From a virus, in the IMG/VR virus record IMGVR_UViG_3300028794_000007, positions 1 through 59,586 of that record: 59,586 nt of DNA; one strand, 5' to 3'. The notes beneath the pieces were generated by a model. It was given only the letters and a program-made list of their open reading frames with translations. It was not told the origin of the DNA and searched no databases. Below, piece after piece: positions 21,741 to 28,359 of the stretch (its first letter is position 1; each line of letters begins with the position of its first letter). A program made the translations under genes and the position numbers.

Positions 21741-22267
21741 TGGGCCACCGCCGGGAGGTCCGAGTAGGCGACCTCGGTCATGTCACCGAAGGTCTCCGCG
21801 ATGTCCTTCAGGACCTCAGCCGGCGCCGGGTGCCACACGCCGTGGCAGAGGTCGAAGTGTTCGACCACGCCACCCGGGCGGAGAGCGAACAGGTGGCGGG
21901 CTTCGTCCGGGACGAGCAGGTAACGGGTCGAGGCGTTCACTGGGACCCACCGCTGACGCTGACGGATCACGAACGACCACAGGCGCTCCAGTGTGGCGAA
22001 CTCGTCGGAGTGGTAACCGCCGTGCGGCGCGACGTCGAAGCCGAACCTCGACGGAGCATCGATGTCACTGTTGCCCCAGAACCTGTCGGAGGCCTCGTGA
22101 AAGTCCTGGTACAGCTGCCCGAGGACGCAGTTGCAGGTGTCGTTCATGCGCAGCGTGCCGACGTTGACGTCTTCCCACCAGCGAGGTCGTTCCGCGTCGA
22201 GCAGTGCCACTCCGGCGCGCACACGCGACGCCAGCGAGGTTCGTTCGGTAACCTGTGTCTCGTCCAT
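21737..22267 (-). CDS. Conserved actinophage protein
   Basis: 176 residues from ATG 22267, chosen for AGAGGAG nine bases upstream. ARVRAGVALLDAERPRWWED-type text here reads RAGVALLDAERPRWWEDV, then TCNCVLGQLY, a pattern recalled from actinophage early genes. It is the first gene after the hairpin at 22291. Function unknown. Confidence 0.65.
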   Translation of the reverse strand: MDETQVTERTSLASRVRAGVALLDAERPRWWEDVNVGTLRMNDTCNCVLGQLYQDFHEASDRFWGNSDIDAPSRFGFDVAPHGGYHSDEFATLERLWSFVIRQRQRWVPVNASTRYLLVPDEARHLFALRPGGVVEHFDLCHGVWHPAPAEVLKDIAETFGDMTEVAYSDLPAVAQ

Positions 22268-22290
22268 GAGGGCGATCTCCTCTTGGTCAG

Positions 22291-22317
22291 GCGGCCCCAC
22301 GGTGCGCGTGGGGCCGC
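22291..22317. terminator. Strong hairpin after the antirepressor gene
   Basis: GCGGCCCCACG (22291-22301) pairs perfectly with 22307-22317 around GTGCG. On the plus strand TCTTTTCT follows, giving an intrinsic-terminator shape; on the minus strand it lies just past the antirepressor stop and may separate the immediate-early block from the rest. Confidence 0.75.
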
Positions 22318-22326
22318 TCTTTTCTG

Positions 22327-23064
22327 TTAAGCAGCGAGCAGCAGCGGGCCGCTGCCACCCAAAAGTTCGTGGAGCTTCTGAAGCCCCTTCACCGTGATCC
22401 GCAGCTGCGTCGTCACCTGCTGCTCGCCGACACCGGAGTTGAAGAAGTCCCGCGTCCGCACCACCAACCGACCGGTGTCCACCTGGGCCTGGTAGGGCTG
22501 CCCGGTGCGGTCGGTCCAGCTGATCTGCCTCAGGTACTTCGACAGCCGGTTCTGTCCGGTCGAGATCGCCGGGTCGCGATCCAAGATCTGCGCGGCTTCA
22601 CGCAGCGAGTAGTCCCCCGCCGCTTCGGCGAGCTGAGTCCACGAGTTCGCGGCTGGTGCAAGCGCGGCGACCTGCTCCAGCGCGGCGACGTACTTCCGCG
22701 CCATCTCCAGCTCGGTCATCGGCTTCTCGCGGGTGTCGACAAGGCCGGTCTCCCGGAGTTCGCGGAGGATCGCCTTCACTCGAGCCTTGATGGACTTCGC
22801 CGACGGGAGCGTGGATCGGAAGATCAGCTCCCAGATGCCGTCCTCGTAGATGACGGACACACGCTGGTCGCCGCCAGGGGTACCCACGATCTGGGTACCC
22901 TTCTCCGCCTCGTCGAGCAGCCGCGTCGCCTTCTCCGCGTCGCGATAGCCCATCGCCTTCGCGAAAGGTCCGGCCACGACGTAGGCCACGCCACCGTCGG
23001 TCAGGCCGAAGTGCGACGGGTCGAGGCCGTCCCCTGCGTTCGCGAAGAGATCCAGGTCGGTCAT
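22327..23064 (-). CDS. BRO-N / KilA-C type antirepressor
   Basis: 245 residues from ATG 23064. The N-terminal half (VAGPFAKAMGYRDAEKATRL, then YEDGIWELIFRSTLPSAKSI) is a BRO-N domain. The C-terminal half (SLREAAQILDRD, LSKYLRQISW, QVTTQLRITVKGLQKLHELL) matches the phage antirepressor (Ant/KilA-C) domain. It probably counters the repressor or regulates early transcription. Located third in the leftward operon, as in many temperate phages. Confidence 0.88.
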   Translation of the reverse strand: MTDLDLFANAGDGLDPSHFGLTDGGVAYVVAGPFAKAMGYRDAEKATRLLDEAEKGTQIVGTPGGDQRVSVIYEDGIWELIFRSTLPSAKSIKARVKAILRELRETGLVDTREKPMTELEMARKYVAALEQVAALAPAANSWTQLAEAAGDYSLREAAQILDRDPAISTGQNRLSKYLRQISWTDRTGQPYQAQVDTGRLVVRTRDFFNSGVGEQQVTTQLRITVKGLQKLHELLGGSGPLLLAA

Positions 23065-23318
23065 CACGCCACCGCCCGCAGCAAGCCCCGAGCCGCCACC
23101 GAGATCGCAACCTCAGGCGAGCAGAGTCGGCACTGCAGGGTCGTCTTCTCCGTCGCGTGCAGCGGCGGCAACCGACGGGCATGCCCACACCGGAACCGCA
23201 CTCCGAACTCGCCGACCACCATCGAGCCGGATCCGGTGCCGCACCACGGGCAACGGCCGTGGCCCTGCTTGTTGAGGACCTCGCCGATCTCGTCGGGCGC
23301 CATGCGGTACTGGTCCAT
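23064..23318 (-). CDS. Zinc-ribbon protein
   Basis: 84 residues from ATG 23318 with AAGGAG four bases upstream. CPWCGTGS and RFRCGH, then QCRLC supply Cys pairs for one or two zinc sites. It sits between the excisionase-like and antirepressor genes. Function unknown. Confidence 0.65.
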   Translation of the reverse strand: MDQYRMAPDEIGEVLNKQGHGRCPWCGTGSGSMVVGEFGVRFRCGHARRLPPLHATEKTTLQCRLCSPEVAISVAARGLLRAVA

Positions 23319-23399
23319 CACGCTCCTTCAGCAAATTTCAGTTCAACACCGGTGAGGCGGGCGGAGGTGTCTGGGGAGACGAACCCGCCCCACCGGCTG

Positions 23400-23654
23400 C
23401 TAGGCGGCCTTGGGCTCTTCGAGGAGCCGGTCGACCTCGATCGCGGGGATGACGTACAACTGCCCGATCTGCACCGCACGGAGCCGACCTTCGCGGACCA
23501 AACTGAGCACCGTGTCGTAGCCGAGTCCGGTCATCGCGGCGACTTCGCGGGGCTTGTAGGCCTTCCGCTCGGGGGCCTTCACGGCCTTCTCCAGACGGGC
23601 CACCTGAGCGATCAGGTCCTTGACCAGCTTCACCAGCTCGGCGATGCCGGTCAT
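23400..23654 (-). CDS. Excisionase-like winged-HTH protein
   Basis: 84 residues. A short N-terminal coiled coil (ELVKLVKDLIAQVARLEKAV) is followed by YKPREVAAMTGLGYDTVLSL and LRAVQIGQLYVIPAIEVDRL, the MerR/excisionase-type winged helix. It overlaps the Cro-like gene by ATGA. As a recombination directionality factor it would bend attP DNA and favour excision; a transcription-regulator role is the alternative. Confidence 0.75.
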   Translation of the reverse strand: MTGIAELVKLVKDLIAQVARLEKAVKAPERKAYKPREVAAMTGLGYDTVLSLVREGRLRAVQIGQLYVIPAIEVDRLLEEPKAA

Positions 23655-23965
23655 GCCGCGTCCTCGGCTGCTCGGCGTGGACCGGTGGTGCGCTCGGTGC
23701 CCTGCCGCTTCGGCGGGGCCTTCTGCGGCTTGGGCTGCTTGGGGGGTTCGTCGGGGACACCGTCGTTGGTGCCCATGACGTCTTCGAAGGAGATGGCGAG
23801 GGCTCGGGCGATCCGGTGTCCGACTTCGTTGCGGATGGGGTCGTGGCCGCTCTCGATGTTGCGGAGGTAGCCGGCAGAGATACCGAGGCGTTCGGCGAGC
23901 TGAGCCGGCCTGAGGTCCAGCTCTTCCCGTCGGGCTCGGATTCGGGATCCGTTGGGGAGTGGCAT
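23651..23965 (-). CDS. Cro-like XRE repressor
   Basis: 104 residues. The N-terminal XRE helix-turn-helix (IRARREELDLRPAQLAERLG, ISAGYLRNIESGHDP) is followed by a long Pro/Lys/Arg tail. The ATG lies just downstream of a promoter with -35 TTGACT and -10 AAGACT, and has no ribosome site, so the mRNA is probably leaderless. Divergent from the CI-like gene, as expected for a lytic switch protein. Confidence 0.8.
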   Translation of the reverse strand: MPLPNGSRIRARREELDLRPAQLAERLGISAGYLRNIESGHDPIRNEVGHRIARALAISFEDVMGTNDGVPDEPPKQPKPQKAPPKRQGTERTTGPRRAAEDAA

Positions 23966-24151
23966 GTGCAGAGTCTTGCAGAAGTTTGCAGACTAGTCAA
24001 GGTGGGTGATGCAGGTGTTAGCACGAATGCACGATTGTGCGACAGTGCGTGACTCTGCAACACTCTGCACATGAGATTTAGGGGGAAGTGCGCCCGGACC
24101 ACGCGCACCCGGCAGGCCCTGCGATGCAGCGGTCTGCGTTACTCTGCAAAC
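23966..24151. promoter_or_regulatory. Immunity switch: operator arrays and divergent promoters
   Basis: TCTGCA hexamers recur at exact 10-bp steps. Three lie, in minus orientation, at 23967, 23977 and 23987. Two in plus orientation lie at 24054 and 24064, and two more (TCTGCG, TCTGCA) at 24133 and 24143. Leftward: TTGACT (24000-23995), 17 bp, AAGACT (23977-23972), ATG 23965. Rightward: TTGTGC with AACACT before an ATG at 24071, and TACTCT (24140-24145) before ATG 24152. Hexamers cover all of these. Confidence 0.8.
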
Positions 24152-24562
24152 ATGGATGCTCACCGCCGCGAACTCGGCGAGCACGTGCGCGATACGAGAG
24201 AAGCCCAGGGGATCCGCAGTCAAGCCGCACTGGCCGAAGCTGCAGGCATCAGCGCCCGCAGCGTCGCCAAGGTCGAGCTCGGCGACCCCACCACGGGCAA
24301 GACGGTGCTCCGCGCCCTGGAGCGGTACTTCCAGTGGCCCCGGGATTCCATGTCCGAATACATCGCGCGAGGCGGAGACCTGCCGCAGGAGACTCAGGAC
24401 GACGTGGACGCGTCGGCGACGCCTCAGCGCACCGTCGAGATGAGCAACGAGGACATGGTGACGCTGCTCGCCGAGATGGCCGGTCGGGGGAGAGTGAAAG
24501 AGGCAGGCGATCTGCTGGCCAGTTTCATTGAGATCCAGTCCGAAGCTCGCCAGCGTACGTAG
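24152..24562 (+). CDS. XRE-type immunity repressor
   Basis: 136 residues from ATG 24152. An N-terminal helix-turn-helix (HVRDTREAQGIRSQAALAEA, AGISARSVAKVELGD) is followed by an acidic linker and a C-terminal helical part (EDMVTLLAEMAGRGRVKEAG). No ribosome site precedes 24152, suggesting a leaderless message; an upstream ATG at 24071 would add 27 mostly basic residues. Divergence from the Cro-like gene and the operator arrays mark it as the CI equivalent. Confidence 0.8.
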   Translation: MDAHRRELGEHVRDTREAQGIRSQAALAEAAGISARSVAKVELGDPTTGKTVLRALERYFQWPRDSMSEYIARGGDLPQETQDDVDASATPQRTVEMSNEDMVTLLAEMAGRGRVKEAGDLLASFIEIQSEARQRT

Positions 24563-24717
24563 TTGGTGCCACTAAGCAACCCGTGTGACAGATCTGTGAC
24601 ACGTGTTGCAACGTGCGTGTTGCTTCACCCAAGTGGCGGTAACAACACGTCTGAACAGTGCGAATGGTCAGGTACGAAGGGGCTAAGCGCCCTACGGGGA
24701 GAGCAAGGGAGCCGCGC
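24563..24717. promoter_or_regulatory. Intergenic region with short dyads
   Basis: Contains the palindrome ACAGATCTGT, and CGTGTTGC twice with an inverted ACAACACG downstream. These could be operator or integrase arm-type sites between the repressor and the membrane-protein gene. No gene is seen. Confidence 0.4.
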
Positions 24718-24993
24718 GTGAATGAACGAATCAGATCACTGCCACTGCATCGCTGGCTCCTGGTCGTCGCCGTTGGGTTGAGTGCCCCGGCGGTGCCGAT
24801 CGGCATCCTGACTTGGGTCTACCGGTGGTCGAGCGCCCTGTTCCTCGTGAACGTCCTCGCGATCGCGGTGCTGGTGATCGTGGCGGAGCTGCGGCGGCAG
24901 GACTTCAACCGGGACCGCCGGGATCACCAGCGAGGCAGACGGGTGGACCGGCTGTGTGAGGTTGTGAGCGAGATGGAACGCAGCAGAGGCTGA
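24718..24993 (+). CDS. Small two-helix membrane protein, possible superinfection exclusion
   Basis: 91 residues from GTG 24718 with AAGGGAG six bases upstream. Two hydrophobic helices (about residues 13-34 and 38-56) are followed by a very basic cytoplasmic tail (RRQDFNRDRRDHQRGRR). Its position between repressor and integrase implies expression in the lysogen, where such proteins often block superinfection. That role is inference. Confidence 0.65.
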   Translation: MNERIRSLPLHRWLLVVAVGLSAPAVPIGILTWVYRWSSALFLVNVLAIAVLVIVAELRRQDFNRDRRDHQRGRRVDRLCEVVSEMERSRG

Positions 24994-25041
24994 CCTGCTC
25001 GGCGACCCTGGACCCTGGTCGCCCCGCTCTACACTGGAGGC

Positions 25042-26271
25042 ATGGTGGCGAGGCCACGCACTGACATCGGGACCTTCGGGCGAATCAACGTCCGCGAGGT
25101 GTCCCCCGGCGTGCATGAGGCCCGTGCCCGGTTCCGTCTCCGCAACGGCCGGTTGAAGCCTGTGAAGCGCCGCGCGTCGTCCCGGACTGCTGCTGAGCGC
25201 GCATTGAAGAAGGCCATGGCGAAGCTCGCAGATGAGGTGTCGGGTAAGGCGATCAACGGTGAGACCCGGTTCGGGCACGTGATCGACCTGTGGCTGACAG
25301 ATTTCCAGTCGAAGGTGGAGCGCGGGGAACGCGCCCACAAGAGCCTCTACGACTACCAGGACAGCGCTGAGCAGCTCCGCAAGCACATGGGTGAGCTGAC
25401 GTGTGGCGAGGCGGAGAACGCCGGACTCTGCGACGAAACCCTGAAAGCTGTTCGGGCGGATGCGGCGAAGTCGAACCGTTCGAAGCGGGGCGCCGGCGCG
25501 GCTGCGGCGAAGCGCGCGAAGACGGTGTTGACGGGGATCTGCGGGTACGCGGTGCGGCATGGGGCGATGAAGGTAAACCCGGCGAAGTCTGCGGAAGCGA
25601 TCGAGCAGGGCGTGAAGGAAGACGTCCGAGCTCTGGAGCCGGACGAACGCCGCGACTTCCTCACCAAGCTGCGGGCGTGGTGTGGGGAGAAGGCCGAGTC
25701 GAGCTCGCGTGGGGGTCTGCGGACTCAGGCGTGGCGGGACCTCCCGGACGCCGTAGAGGGAATGCTGGCCACCGGGTCCCGGCCGGGTGAGATCCTGGCT
25801 GCCCTGGGCGCGAGTGTCGACCCGTCGGACCGGACGGTCCTGCTCGATCATCACTTGGTGCGTATCGAGGGTGAAGGGTTGGTGCGGAAGTTCCGCCGTA
25901 AGGGCGGGAAGGCCGGGATCCAACCGATGTACCCGTCGTGGGCGGCACCGATGTTCGCGCGGCGGAAGCTGGCTGCTGGTGAGGGTCCCCTGTTCCCGAC
26001 GTGGAACGGCGAGTGGACCGACCCCAGCAACTTCCAGAAGCGGTTCCGTGAGGCGTGTGACGGGATCGGGTACGAGTGGGTGGCGGCGCGGATGTTGCGG
26101 CACACGGTGGCGACGCACATCGTGGATGCGGGTGGGTCGAACGAGTCTGCTGCTGATCAGTTGGGGAACACGCCGCAGGTGGTGCAGCAGCATTATCGGC
26201 GGAAGCGGTCGACGAACCCGGAGACGGCGGCGGCGTTGGAGTCGCTGTTGGACGGCGACACGGGTTCCTGA
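25042..26271 (+). CDS. int: Tyrosine-family site-specific integrase
   Basis: 409 residues from ATG 25042 with GGAGG upstream. An arm-binding/SAM-like N-terminal region is followed by the catalytic domain: Arg247 in TGSRPGEIL, basic beta-hairpin with RRKGGK (about 286-291), RMLRHT (350-355) and Tyr385 in VVQQHYRRK. The His of the HxxR box is Arg350 and the LGH position is LGN (Asn376), variants that may be tolerated. It should integrate the phage at the tRNA 3' end matching the core near 29.8 kb. Confidence 0.92.
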   Translation: MVARPRTDIGTFGRINVREVSPGVHEARARFRLRNGRLKPVKRRASSRTAAERALKKAMAKLADEVSGKAINGETRFGHVIDLWLTDFQSKVERGERAHKSLYDYQDSAEQLRKHMGELTCGEAENAGLCDETLKAVRADAAKSNRSKRGAGAAAAKRAKTVLTGICGYAVRHGAMKVNPAKSAEAIEQGVKEDVRALEPDERRDFLTKLRAWCGEKAESSSRGGLRTQAWRDLPDAVEGMLATGSRPGEILAALGASVDPSDRTVLLDHHLVRIEGEGLVRKFRRKGGKAGIQPMYPSWAAPMFARRKLAAGEGPLFPTWNGEWTDPSNFQKRFREACDGIGYEWVAARMLRHTVATHIVDAGGSNESAADQLGNTPQVVQQHYRRKRSTNPETAAALESLLDGDTGS

Positions 26272-26326
26272 CCGGACGATCCGCGAGGTGTGACGTCAGA
26301 CAGGGGCAGAGACCCTTGGAGGCGGC

Positions 26327-26533
26327 ATGAGCGCGTGGCACACCTACTACGAGATCGGCGTTCTGGTCGGACACCCGGAGCCGGCGGACTTCGCGAATTT
26401 CATGATCGCGCCGCCGTGTGAGCACAGCGAGAGCTACAGCGATGACGAGCGGTGTCCCGAGCCGTGCGGGCAGGCGCACGACCGGCGCTCTGCCTGTCAT
26501 CGGCCGACTGGGTTGTGCCCGCTCATCGACTGA
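26327..26533 (+). CDS. Small Cys-containing protein
   Basis: 68 residues from ATG 26327 with GGAGG six bases upstream. Cys/His residues occur as PPCEHSESYS, RCPEPCGQAH and CHRPTGLC, suggesting one zinc site. It directly follows the integrase. Function unknown. Confidence 0.65.
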   Translation: MSAWHTYYEIGVLVGHPEPADFANFMIAPPCEHSESYSDDERCPEPCGQAHDRRSACHRPTGLCPLID

Positions 26534-26549
26534 GCTGAGCGGCGAAGTT

Positions 26550-26591
26550 AGTGTTTGACACTTCCTCCGGATGGGCGTAGTGTTTAACACA
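26550..26591 (+). promoter_or_regulatory. Promoter with two RHH-type operators (copy 2)
   Basis: AGTGTTTGACACT at 26550-26562 and AGTGTTTAACACA at 26579-26591, start-to-start 29 bp as in copy 1. -35 TTGACA and -10 TAGTGT are again embedded in the two dyads with 17 bp between. It drives the gene at 26622. Confidence 0.75.
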
Positions 26592-26621
26592 TCAGCCCCA
26601 GTAGTCCACGGAGGACGAAAG

Positions 26622-26990
26622 ATGACCGCCACCGCCCACCAGCTCTACCCGCTCGGCCGGCTCGCCAACATGGACGACGCCGACCTCCGACGTGTCCAGG
26701 CCTTCGCGCTCGCCGACTCCGCGGATACCGCCCACGGCACCGTCTACGCCGGGATGGACCGCGCGAACACCGTCGCCACCGCGCGCCGCACCGTCTCCGA
26801 CGTGGCCGAGCACCTGAACTACCGGGCGGCGATGGCGTTCAGCCGCCAGGACACCCTCGACCTTCTCCACGCCCAGGCGCTCGCCGACAACGCCGGAGAG
26901 CTCAACCGCCGTGCGGTCATCAGCTACGCCGGAGTGCGCAGCGTCGCCGCGACCGCCGCGAACATCCTCCGCGAGCTCCGCGGCGAGTGA
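26622..26990 (+). CDS. Hypothetical helical protein under RHH control
   Basis: 122 residues from ATG 26622 with GGAGGA upstream. Almost wholly alpha-helical and Ala-rich (TVATARRTVSDVAEHLNYRA), possibly a four-helix bundle. Like the next gene it lies in the small operon opened by the paired operators. Function unknown. Confidence 0.65.
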   Translation: MTATAHQLYPLGRLANMDDADLRRVQAFALADSADTAHGTVYAGMDRANTVATARRTVSDVAEHLNYRAAMAFSRQDTLDLLHAQALADNAGELNRRAVISYAGVRSVAATAANILRELRGE

Positions 26991-27057
26991 CCATCCCCGC
27001 CTCCGGCCGAAGCCGGGGGCATCGCAGCTCGACGCTTCCATGACAGGAGCACGCCAA

Positions 27058-27471
27058 ATGACCGACAAGAGCCTCGTCGACGTGATCGGCAACTACCTCC
27101 CGCTCGGCGGACCGCACACCGACGACACCGCCACCGACGCCTCCTCGTCGCTCAGCGAACTCGTCCGCTACCTCAACCACGCCACCATCGGCCGGAACCC
27201 GTGGCCCTGGGCAGCGACGACTCACCGCGTCGTCGGCGGGCTAAGCGCCACTGTGTACGGCATGGAGCAGCTGGTCCGCCAGCTAGCCCAGGTCCTCGCC
27301 GCGCAGGCCGAGAACGCGACGCTGTACGACGACCGCCACGACCGGCCCGGCGCCGACACCGCCATGGCGGCGGCGATGGAGCTGCGCACGCTGCAGTCGC
27401 TGATCGGGCAGCTGGCGTCCGCATTGGACGCGGCCCGCGCGCACACCGTCCACCTCGGCAACAACGACTAG
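27058..27471 (+). CDS. Hypothetical helical protein
   Basis: 137 residues from ATG 27058 with AGGAG upstream. A long helical region (VYGMEQLVRQLAQVLAAQAE) and a C-terminal helix rich in Ala. It resembles the preceding gene in composition and may be a distant relative. Its TAG overlaps the next operator. Confidence 0.6.
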   Translation: MTDKSLVDVIGNYLPLGGPHTDDTATDASSSLSELVRYLNHATIGRNPWPWAATTHRVVGGLSATVYGMEQLVRQLAQVLAAQAENATLYDDRHDRPGADTAMAAAMELRTLQSLIGQLASALDAARAHTVHLGNND

Positions 27472-27510
27472 TGTTTGACGCTACGCCCTAAGGGGGTAGC
27501 GTTTAACGCA
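27470..27510 (+). promoter_or_regulatory. Leaderless promoter with two RHH-type operators (copy 3)
   Basis: AGTGTTTGACGCT at 27470-27482 and AGCGTTTAACGCA at 27498-27510. -35 TTGACG and -10 TAGCGT lie in the dyads, 16 bp apart. The second dyad ends on the A of the ATG of the RHH gene, so the message should be leaderless. The T-to-C change in the second dyad is matched in its other arm, which preserves symmetry. Confidence 0.75.
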
Positions 27511-27713
27511 TGCCTCGCCCCGGACCACGCCGCCCCCTCGTCGGAATCAAGATCTCCGAAGAGGGGCGCCGGCACATCCAAGAGCTCGCCGACGTCGAGA
27601 CGGACGGGAACTTGTCGCGGATGATCCGCAAGCTCCTGGCCGAAGCTGTCGCCGCGCGACAGAAGATCGGCAGTCGGGTTGAGCTGACCCGCATCATCGA
27701 GGAGAAACGATGA
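27510..27713 (+). CDS. Ribbon-helix-helix DNA-binding protein
   Basis: 67 residues. PRPGPRRPLVGIKISEEGRR gives the basic strand, and HIQELADVETDGNLSRMIRK, then LLAEAVAARQ the two helices. Paralogue of the protein at 2248. The ATG lies in the promoter, so it probably represses itself and, with its relative, the other two operator sites. Confidence 0.82.
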   Translation: MPRPGPRRPLVGIKISEEGRRHIQELADVETDGNLSRMIRKLLAEAVAARQKIGSRVELTRIIEEKR

Positions 27714-27877
27714 CCGACTCAGCGTCAGGCAGCATCGTCCACGTCGTCGACCTCGACGGCGTCGGCCCGGTCGGAGCCTTCTCCAGCCGCGCGAAGGCTC
27801 AAGCGTTCATCGGCTCCGGTGAGCACACCTATCCCGTTGACGACCTCTCGGTCACGGCACTCGTGGTGGACGAGTGA
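27710..27877 (+). CDS. 55-residue protein coupled to the RHH gene
   Basis: ATG 27710 overlaps the RHH stop (ATGA). IVHVVDLDGVGPVGAFSSRA, then KAQAFIGSG resembles a small alpha/beta fold. A regulator-partner arrangement like an antitoxin-toxin pair is conceivable, but no toxin motif is seen. Confidence 0.6.
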   Translation: MTDSASGSIVHVVDLDGVGPVGAFSSRAKAQAFIGSGEHTYPVDDLSVTALVVDE

Positions 27878-27915
27878 TGCCCTGCCGAGAAGCGGCCGAC
27901 CACAGAGGAGTCGAC

Positions 27916-28320
27916 ATGACAGAAACCAGCGAGACGAGCAGGCGGATGAACCCTGCGGCGAAGGTGAAGTGGCTCGCGGCCCTCCTCTCCGGGGAGTACA
28001 AGCAGGGAAGGGGAACGCTGCGGGGGATGGATGACACCTACTGCCCCCTTGGCGTTCTGTGTGACGTGTACCGCCAAGAGCAAGGCGGTCGATGGACCAT
28101 GCTCCCCCAAAAGGACGGCAGTGCCTATTTCGGTTTTTGTGACGCGCGGTCGCAATACTCCACGGGCAGCGAACTGACTGCAGCTATTCTTGAATGGGCC
28201 GCATATTGCGCTGGCACATTCGCTCTCGGCACCCCCGGCACTACGAAATCAATCGCGGACCTCAATGACAGTGGCGCTTCCTTTGTGGAGATAGCCGAAC
28301 TCCTGGAGAGGTGCCTATGA
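27916..28320 (+). CDS. Actinophage family protein, paralogue of the 21.1-kb gene
   Basis: 134 residues from ATG 27916 with AGAGGAG upstream. MNPAAKVKWLAALLSGEYKQ, YCPLGVLCDVY, SIADLNDSG and FVEIAELLERC repeat the blocks of the other copy. One copy lies in the early operon and one in the lysogeny region, so they may act at different times. Function unknown. Its 3' half is lower in GC than its neighbours. Confidence 0.75.
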   Translation: MTETSETSRRMNPAAKVKWLAALLSGEYKQGRGTLRGMDDTYCPLGVLCDVYRQEQGGRWTMLPQKDGSAYFGFCDARSQYSTGSELTAAILEWAAYCAGTFALGTPGTTKSIADLNDSGASFVEIAELLERCL

Positions 28321-28359
28321 GAACAGTCGAGCAGAACGTGTCCCACGCGGAGGTGCCCT

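Noticed and set aside
27510-27877. A toxin-antitoxin operon (RHH antitoxin plus 55-residue toxin)
   Set aside because: The second protein shows no known toxin motif and the operators are shared with non-TA genes; kept as RHH regulator with unknown partner.
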